64,000 bases of DNA, from contig NZ_OY762269.1 of NCBI RefSeq assembly GCF_963665245.1, forward strand, positions 2,796,501 through 2,860,500, given 5' to 3'. Shown here piece after piece: positions 58,750 through 64,000 of this stretch; the stretch's first letter is position 1; the number at the start of each line of letters is the position of its first letter. A program made the translations under genes and the position numbers. The DNA is from an uncultured Paludibaculum sp. GTDB taxonomy: Bacteria; Acidobacteriota; Terriglobia; Bryobacterales; Bryobacteraceae. The notes under the pieces were generated by a model, which ran no database searches, was not told the origin of the DNA, and worked only from the letters and a program-made list of their open reading frames with translations.

Positions 58750-59892
58750 ATGGGTTACATAGATTTAGGGTCGCAGGAAATCTGCACCCAATACCGTTCG
58801 GAATTCCCGGTTACCGACAACCTAGTCTACCTGAATCACGCAGCGGTGGCGCCCCTGGCCCGGCGCGCGTCCGATGCCATGAAGTGGCTGGCGGACGACG
58901 GACTGCACTACGGCTCCCTGCACTACGATAAGTGGCTTGCCTCCTATGATGGCCTGCGTGCGGCTACGGCCCGCCTGATTCACGCCGAACCGGCCGAGAT
59001 CGCCATCGTCAAGAACACCAGCGAAGGGATTGCCACGGTTGCCTTGGGGCTCGATTGGAAGCCGGGCGACAAGATCGTTGCCTTCCACGAGGAATTTCCA
59101 GCTAACTTCTACATCTGGAAGAAGTTGGAAGAATGGAAGGGTGTCCGCGTGGAGTGGTTGTCCTACCTGGACCCGCTCGACAAGATCGAAGACGCCGCGC
59201 GCGGAGCCAAGCTGCTCGCCATCAGCTTCGTCCAGTATCTCAGCGGCTATCGGGCCGACCTGGAGGCGTTGGGTCAGATCTGCAAACGCCACGGCGTCTT
59301 CTTTTTTGTCGATGCCATCCAGGGCTTGGGCGCATTCCCCCTCGACGTCCGAAAGATGAACATCCAGGCCTTGGCCGCGGACGGTCACAAGTGGCTGCTG
59401 GGTCCCGAAGGAAACGGTGTTCTCTACGTCCAGCAGGATTGGCAGGATCGCATTGAGCCCGTTGAGTTTGGCTGGACCACGGTGGCCGGCTTCACCGACT
59501 ACGCATCGAGGGACATGTCCGTCCGGCGGGATGCCGGCCGCTATGAGTGCGGGACGCTGAACACCATTGGCTGCTTCGGGCTATGGAAGTCCACTGAGCT
59601 CATTCTCGAGGTTGGCATCGACCGCATCGCACCCCAGGTCCAGGCTTTGGGTGACCAGATCGCCAACGGCGCACGCGCCAAGGGGTACGAAGTCCTGGGC
59701 GAGCGGACACCCGCCACCGGAGCCGGCATTGTCTCCATCCGCAAGCCCGGTGTCGACGCCCGCGTCACTCACGCCCACCTGAAGTCGAAGGGCATCATCA
59801 CGGCTCCGCGCCAGGGTTGGGTTCGGATGTCACCGCATTTCTACATCGCCCCGGCCGACATCGATCGAATGCTGGGCGAACTGCCGGAGTAG
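58750..59892 (+). CDS. Class V aminotransferase (cysteine desulfurase/epimerase-like)
   Basis: 380 aa. PLP fold-type I class V: LVYLNHAAVAPLARRASDAM, AIVKNTSEGIATVALGL, ISFVQYLSGYRADLEAL, FFFVDAIQGLGAFPL (PLP Asp) and ALAADGHKWLLGPEGNGVLYV (Schiff-base Lys in GHKWL). The subgroup is close to isopenicillin-N epimerase-like and SufS-like proteins, but without the SufS cysteine loop it is not clearly a desulfurase. Cytoplasmic; divergent from the M48 gene. Distinct from the Tat-exported paralogue at 42732. Confidence 0.88.
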   Translation: MGYIDLGSQEICTQYRSEFPVTDNLVYLNHAAVAPLARRASDAMKWLADDGLHYGSLHYDKWLASYDGLRAATARLIHAEPAEIAIVKNTSEGIATVALGLDWKPGDKIVAFHEEFPANFYIWKKLEEWKGVRVEWLSYLDPLDKIEDAARGAKLLAISFVQYLSGYRADLEALGQICKRHGVFFFVDAIQGLGAFPLDVRKMNIQALAADGHKWLLGPEGNGVLYVQQDWQDRIEPVEFGWTTVAGFTDYASRDMSVRRDAGRYECGTLNTIGCFGLWKSTELILEVGIDRIAPQVQALGDQIANGARAKGYEVLGERTPATGAGIVSIRKPGVDARVTHAHLKSKGIITAPRQGWVRMSPHFYIAPADIDRMLGELPE

Positions 59893-59922
59893 GTTCTCCC
59901 AAACGAACCCAACCTATCCGAG

Positions 59923-62628
59923 CTAAGGCTCTCTGATCAGAGAACGGTACAGCGCTGATTGCACCTGGGCCACGGCATCCCAGCTATAGCGCGCCTCCAC
60001 GGTGCGCCGCGCTTCGGCCCCGATCCGGCGCCGTCTCTCCGGATCGCGCAGCAGGCTCTGGATGACCTGCGCCATCTGAGCCCCGGTTTGCACCACCAGT
60101 ACGTCGCGGCCCGGATTCACGTCGAGCCCATTTACGCCGGCGGGCGTCGAGACAACGGCTTTGGCCATGGCCATGGCTTCCATGATCTTGATGTTCGTAC
60201 CCGCGCTGGCCAGCAGCGGGGCGATCACCAATTCGGCCCTGTGGTAAGCCGGCCGCACGTCGCTGACGAACCCTTCCACCTCGATGCCGGGGCGTTCGAG
60301 ATCGAGTTTCACACGGTCCTGGTGGAGTTCCTGGTAATGCTCCGCCCGTGACCCGCTGATGACGTGGAGTCTGGCGCCCACCGCTTCCAGTGCCGGCCAG
60401 GCCTCGCGCAGAAAGAAGTCGAGGGCGAGCAGATTCGGCAGATGGGCGAACGAACCGATGAAGAGGAGGCGCCCGGGTTCCGGCTCCTGCCCCGACGGCT
60501 GAAACCGCTGCAAATCGACGCCATTGGGTAGCACGACGACGCGCCGCGCACCCTCGACCACGGCCCGGTCTTTCTCCGACATGGTCACCACGCACGAGAC
60601 ATCCCGCCAGGTCTGCCGCTCGAAGCGTTGCCAGCGCGTCAGTTGCTGGGCGGTCTCCCAGTCTTCGTGCTCGCGCAGCAGTTGCGTATAGAGATCCACG
60701 GTCACGTCGTGCTCCACCAGGATGGTGGGCACTGCTCCGCAGTCGCGCGCGTAGAGTCCCATCTGCGTGAACTCCAGTTGAATCACGTCCGGCCTGTGTT
60801 TGCGGATCATCTCCCGCAGGACGGCCCGGAACACCGCGCTGTCATGCTCTTCGACGACATCAGGCCGTTCGGTGAGTGGCCGCAGATGCGAGCCCTCGCG
60901 ACGGACGAGGATCACTTCATGGCACAGTTCGAGGATCTCCGGCGCGGGCGTCTCGGCCGTATCGCAGAACGCGATGAGTACCTGGTCGTACTCTCCCGCT
61001 GCCGCCTTCATCAGGTTGTAGATGCGCACGGCCCCACCATGGGACAGCGGGAAAGGGATATAAGAGCTGGCGACAATCACCAGCGGCTTGCTTCGGTCCC
61101 GGGTTCGTCCGGGAAAGCTGCAGGCATCGCCGGTCGCCAAGGCCAGGGCTAGCTCTTCATCCCCGGGATGAGGAGGTGCCGGCTCCACCCACTGGTTGAC
61201 AGATCGCGCGGCCCTCAGCGTGGGAAAGACCCACGGCACGGGCGGTTCCTGCGCCGCGTACAGATTCAGCCGGCCGATGGCCTGCTTCCACAGCCTGCTG
61301 AACAACTGGGGATTCGCCACGCTACGCGCCAGGAAGCGCAGGTGGTTCACTTCCACCGCAGTCTGAATCTGATCTTCCGTGAAGTAGCGTTTGGTGGTGC
61401 TGCGGTGGTGGTGCACCAGTTTGGCGCCCGACACGAAGACCGTGGGCCACCCGCGCACCCAACCCCGGTAGCCCAGGTCGAGATCCTCGACATAGGCGGG
61501 TTTGAACACCTCACCGACGCAACCCACCTGCAACAGCTTGGCTGTGTTGTAGAGCGAGCAGCCACCGCTGCCGTACAGCACGTAGCTGAGGTCCTCTCCC
61601 TCAATGGGCGTGTCGCACCAGACGGGAAAGTCGACCGGTGGGCCGTGGGTCCACCAGATTGCCTTGCCCGTCTCCTCGCGCCGGACTCCTTCGGGGAAGA
61701 AGATCTGGGCAGTGGCGCAGAACAGATCCGGCACTCGGTCGAAAGCGTTTCGCAACGGCCCGAAGAAGCCGGGCTCCAGCACCATGTCGTTGTTCAGCAG
61801 GCAGGTGTGAGAAAACCGTGCCCGGCGGATGCCCCGGTTCACAGCCTCGGCGAAGCTCAGCGGCGTCTCATTCCATTCGACGACGATCGACGGATACTCG
61901 TTGGCCAGCCAGCTCGCGGTGCCATCGTCGCTGCCGTTGTCGCTGACGATTACTTCGTTCTCGAAGCCCTGCAATTCCCGCATCAGCCCGGGCAGCAGCG
62001 TGGCCAGGAGATCGCGTCCGCTGCGCGAAGGCACCACCACGCTGATCCCCTCCGGCCGTGGCGGTCCGGGCTGCGGATCGGGCTTCGGCGGCAGGGTACT
62101 TTTCTTCGAAGCCGCCAGTGCGCCGGCCGCCAGCGCCAGATTGCAGTAAATCTGCCGCTTGTAGGCCCAGGGATGGAAGATCCGCCAGATCTGCGTATAG
62201 GTCCAGCCGCCGGGCTGCGTCTCCCAGCGGACGAAGTTGCGGGTGCGCCACAGCAGATGCCGCAGGATGGCCGTGGCGGCGCGGGGGTGCAACGCGAAGT
62301 GATCGAGATTCTCGTTGAAGCAGAGGATTCGGGTGGGTGCCAGCAGCAGTCCGGCCAGCCGCATGGGCCAGTAAGGCATGCGCGGCTGTAGCAGAATGGC
62401 TGCGTAGACGACCTGCTTCCCGCGCAGTGCATCCTGGACCCGGGCCCGGTTGTGCTCCAGCGTCCGGCCTACAAACCAGGGAATCCACCGGCCGCGCGGT
62501 GGAGGAAACTCGGCCACCACATACAGCGGCAACCCCGGGCCGACCGTTTCGAACTGGTCGAGCAATGTTTCGATCAGATCTTCCGATCCGGACGCGAATG
62601 CAACGAGGATGCGTTCCGGGGTGTTCAC
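59923..62628 (-). CDS. Two-domain glycosyltransferase (GT2-GT4 fusion)
   Basis: 901 aa. Residues ~1-180 are an N-terminal region of unknown type. Residues ~195-480 form a GT2 domain: ISVVVPSRSGRDLLATLL, NEVIVSDNGSDDGTASWLA, CLLNNDMVLEPG (the DxD-like motif) and KPAYVEDLDLGYRGW. Residues ~520-900 form a GT4 domain: YIPFPLSHGGAVRIYNLM, VLPNGVDLQRFQP, GRLLFIGSFAHLPN and APLLASAGTNIKIMEAMAMAKAVVST (nucleotide-sugar EX7E region). It likely adds two sugars in surface polysaccharide or glycolipid assembly. 15 bp after the neighbouring alpha-barrel protein gene on the same strand. Confidence 0.88.
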   Translation of the reverse strand: MNTPERILVAFASGSEDLIETLLDQFETVGPGLPLYVVAEFPPPRGRWIPWFVGRTLEHNRARVQDALRGKQVVYAAILLQPRMPYWPMRLAGLLLAPTRILCFNENLDHFALHPRAATAILRHLLWRTRNFVRWETQPGGWTYTQIWRIFHPWAYKRQIYCNLALAAGALAASKKSTLPPKPDPQPGPPRPEGISVVVPSRSGRDLLATLLPGLMRELQGFENEVIVSDNGSDDGTASWLANEYPSIVVEWNETPLSFAEAVNRGIRRARFSHTCLLNNDMVLEPGFFGPLRNAFDRVPDLFCATAQIFFPEGVRREETGKAIWWTHGPPVDFPVWCDTPIEGEDLSYVLYGSGGCSLYNTAKLLQVGCVGEVFKPAYVEDLDLGYRGWVRGWPTVFVSGAKLVHHHRSTTKRYFTEDQIQTAVEVNHLRFLARSVANPQLFSRLWKQAIGRLNLYAAQEPPVPWVFPTLRAARSVNQWVEPAPPHPGDEELALALATGDACSFPGRTRDRSKPLVIVASSYIPFPLSHGGAVRIYNLMKAAAGEYDQVLIAFCDTAETPAPEILELCHEVILVRREGSHLRPLTERPDVVEEHDSAVFRAVLREMIRKHRPDVIQLEFTQMGLYARDCGAVPTILVEHDVTVDLYTQLLREHEDWETAQQLTRWQRFERQTWRDVSCVVTMSEKDRAVVEGARRVVVLPNGVDLQRFQPSGQEPEPGRLLFIGSFAHLPNLLALDFFLREAWPALEAVGARLHVISGSRAEHYQELHQDRVKLDLERPGIEVEGFVSDVRPAYHRAELVIAPLLASAGTNIKIMEAMAMAKAVVSTPAGVNGLDVNPGRDVLVVQTGAQMAQVIQSLLRDPERRRRIGAEARRTVEARYSWDAVAQVQSALYRSLIREP

Positions 62629-62643
62629 TTAGCCATGGCTTCG

Positions 62644-63771
62644 TTAAATCAAAGTGCGGCGGTCGGCCAGCGGCACGCCCTGCTGGTAGTCCTCCCAAAG
62701 GGAGAGGGCTTGCAGGCAGAAGGCCGTGGAGACCGGATTGGAGTAGTTGGAGAGCACCCCGTTACGACGCCCGAAATTAAACCCGCCATCCAGCCGCGGG
62801 TCGTCAGTTTCCATCTGGTAGGCAGCAGCCCACGCAGCTTCCTCGGCGGCCTGCTCCTGGTTCAACGGTACCGCACCCTGAGCATCAGCCCATAGCCGCA
62901 CGCGCAACAACTGTCCATTGACGTCCGACCTTTCAAACTCGTCGCGTATGGCGCGCAGATGAGTGGCTTCGCGTTCGATGCCCTCTTCGAGTGCCTGTCG
63001 AACTTCAGGCCTGTCGGCCACGGCCAGAATCGCCTCCAGAAAGTAACCGTAGGCATGCAGCCTATCCATGATCCGCTGCCGCTGAGGCTCGTGATCGAAG
63101 AACGCGGAGTGCGTGCGCAGCGCGCGCGCCAGAGCCCGCTCGAACTCCGTTTCGAACCGGCTGTCACCGGTCACTTCATAAAGGTCGCGCCAAGCCAGAG
63201 CCGCTTTCAACTGATAGCAGTCCGACGACCGGGACCAGCGTGCATCGCGGGCCAGCGGGGCCTTTCCGGGCAACGCCAGAATCGGGTGGATGTCGCGCTC
63301 GTTGACAAAGTCGCGCCGCATCGATTCACCACACTGCACCGCTACGTCCAGATAGTCCTGTTGGTGACTGGCACTCCACAGCCGCAACAGCCCACGGGCA
63401 ATAATGCCGTTATCGAAGAAGTAGCTGTGGTATTCCGGCAGTTCGCCGTCGTCCGACCATTCGAAGGGCATCGCCGAGCAGCGGCTGTCCCACGCCTTCA
63501 CCAGTAGATCGCCAGCCCTCACGGCTGCGTCGTAATACGTTGTCATACTGGTGCGCTCAAACAGTTCCAATAGAGCGGAAACAGTGTAGCCGGTGATCTC
63601 GGTCGAGATCCGCGCGTTCCGGCTTTCCGCTATGTGGTGATAACGGGCCACGCCGCCTTCCAACTCCTGAATTCCGGAGTGGATATGCCATTGGCCGGCG
63701 CGGTACAGAGAAGATGGCAAAGACCGAACAGTGACCTGAGTAGACCTGAGCAAGACGAAAAACTCCCCCAC
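62644..63771 (-). CDS. Predicted (alpha/alpha)6-barrel glycan-related protein
   Basis: 375 aa. Helical repeats with YHHIAESRNARISTEITGYTVSALLELF, AGDLLVKAWDSRCSAMPFEW, YFFDNGIIARGLLRLW and GGFNFGRRNGVLSNYSNPVSTAFCLQAL resemble six-hairpin glycosidase-like or N-acylglucosamine-epimerase-like barrels found in exopolysaccharide clusters. No catalytic pair could be named. The N-terminal Met choice is uncertain. Gene order (upstream of the GT2-GT4 fusion, 15 bp) suggests surface glycan synthesis or trimming. Confidence 0.72.
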   Translation of the reverse strand: MGEFFVLLRSTQVTVRSLPSSLYRAGQWHIHSGIQELEGGVARYHHIAESRNARISTEITGYTVSALLELFERTSMTTYYDAAVRAGDLLVKAWDSRCSAMPFEWSDDGELPEYHSYFFDNGIIARGLLRLWSASHQQDYLDVAVQCGESMRRDFVNERDIHPILALPGKAPLARDARWSRSSDCYQLKAALAWRDLYEVTGDSRFETEFERALARALRTHSAFFDHEPQRQRIMDRLHAYGYFLEAILAVADRPEVRQALEEGIEREATHLRAIRDEFERSDVNGQLLRVRLWADAQGAVPLNQEQAAEEAAWAAAYQMETDDPRLDGGFNFGRRNGVLSNYSNPVSTAFCLQALSLWEDYQQGVPLADRRTLI

Positions 63772-63848
63772 TACTCCGACTGAAAGATAAGTATATCAGC
63801 AGCGGCCGGTTGCCCGGAAGTGTGGCACTTCTGACACACTCTGCCGCA

Positions 63849-64000
63849 CTATTTCCGAGGCTCGCTCGACGCCGGCACCACACCCTTGAGCCGCATATAC
63901 ACGCAGAGATAGCCATACTCCTCATTTGAGTGTGACACCATGCCGGCCAGCGCGCCCAGTCGAGAACGCTCGCCGCGTCCCAGTTTCACCATCTCCGCGG
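63849..64000 (-). CDS. DinB-like protein, C-terminal part (runs off the window)
   Basis: The visible 50 codons read EMVKLGRGERSRLGALAGMV, SHSNEEYGYLCVYMRLKGVV and PASSEPRK. HSNEEYGYLCVYMRLKG-VPASSE matches the end of DinB/YfiT four-helix proteins, where the His is a metal ligand. The start lies outside the window, so nothing can be said about the full length. Confidence 0.6.
   Translation of the reverse strand, partial: AEMVKLGRGERSRLGALAGMVSHSNEEYGYLCVYMRLKGVVPASSEPRK

Noticed and set aside
1..64000. CRISPR array, rRNA or tRNA genes
   Set aside because: No regularly spaced repeats and no tRNA or rRNA-like sequence were noticed on either strand when reading by eye; a tRNAscan/Infernal run would be needed to be certain.

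Overview
The window looks like chromosome of an acidobacterium of the Solibacter/Bryobacter type (Bryobacterales). The evidence is high GC, a carboxypeptidase-regulatory/TonB-receptor 'Oar-like' protein (18806-22069), a very large secreted propeller protein ending in what looks like the Solibacter C-terminal domain TIGR03437 (33230-36730), Tat-exported aldo/keto reductases with ferredoxin-type tails, a DUF1080 hydrolase, a sulfatase, a DUF2264 protein, and many small secreted proteins with repeats. The assignment rests on family content only; there is no rRNA or tRNA in the window.

Layout. 1-4300: a lipoprotein-like gene split by an IS1182-like element with TTAA at both ends, a decayed member of a SAEGKAKSAQNA-type gene family, and a secreted TIMP-like/carboxypeptidase-regulatory protein. 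4300-11000: an accessory region holding two copies of a ~320-bp repeat, an IS21 istA relic, an operon encoding an HTH-dihydroorotate dehydrogenase fusion plus an ImmA/IrrE metallopeptidase, two small membrane proteins and two tyrosine-recombinase 3' relics. 11980-18693: core genes folD, coaE, an HtrA-type protease, a DUF1080 protein and a lipoprotein in one compact operon, then a ferredoxin and argS. 18806-28772: the outer-membrane receptor, a CMD/AhpD-like protein read through an in-frame UGA (probable selenoprotein), an MFS transporter, a MauE-thioredoxin fusion, an amidohydrolase and an M28 peptidase. 28790-33156: sulfatase, hemL, a geranylgeranyl-reductase-like flavoprotein and a lipoprotein. 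33230-41038: the propeller protein and an aldo/keto reductase - DUF362 - aldo/keto reductase module. 41051-52713: three 342-aa TPR paralogues with conserved leaders, interspersed with a class V aminotransferase, a LuxR-type response regulator, a winged-helix (AlkZ-like) protein and a class C beta-lactamase-like hydrolase. 52836-64000: DUF2264 protein, NDH-2, M48 peptidase, a second class V aminotransferase, a GT2-GT4 fusion and a DinB-like C-terminus at the edge.

The best candidates for undescribed biology are (1) the translationally coupled HTH-DHODH / ImmA-IrrE pair at 6223-8704, with repeated GTCCGGAC palindromes upstream, in a region full of mobile-element relics; (2) the recoded UGA at 22367 followed 17 nt later by a GGUC-loop hairpin, a bacterial SECIS geometry; and (3) the three-copy cassette of 32-codon ORF, small gene, terminator-like leader and TPR gene. 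Boundaries and motifs were read by eye; no database search was run.
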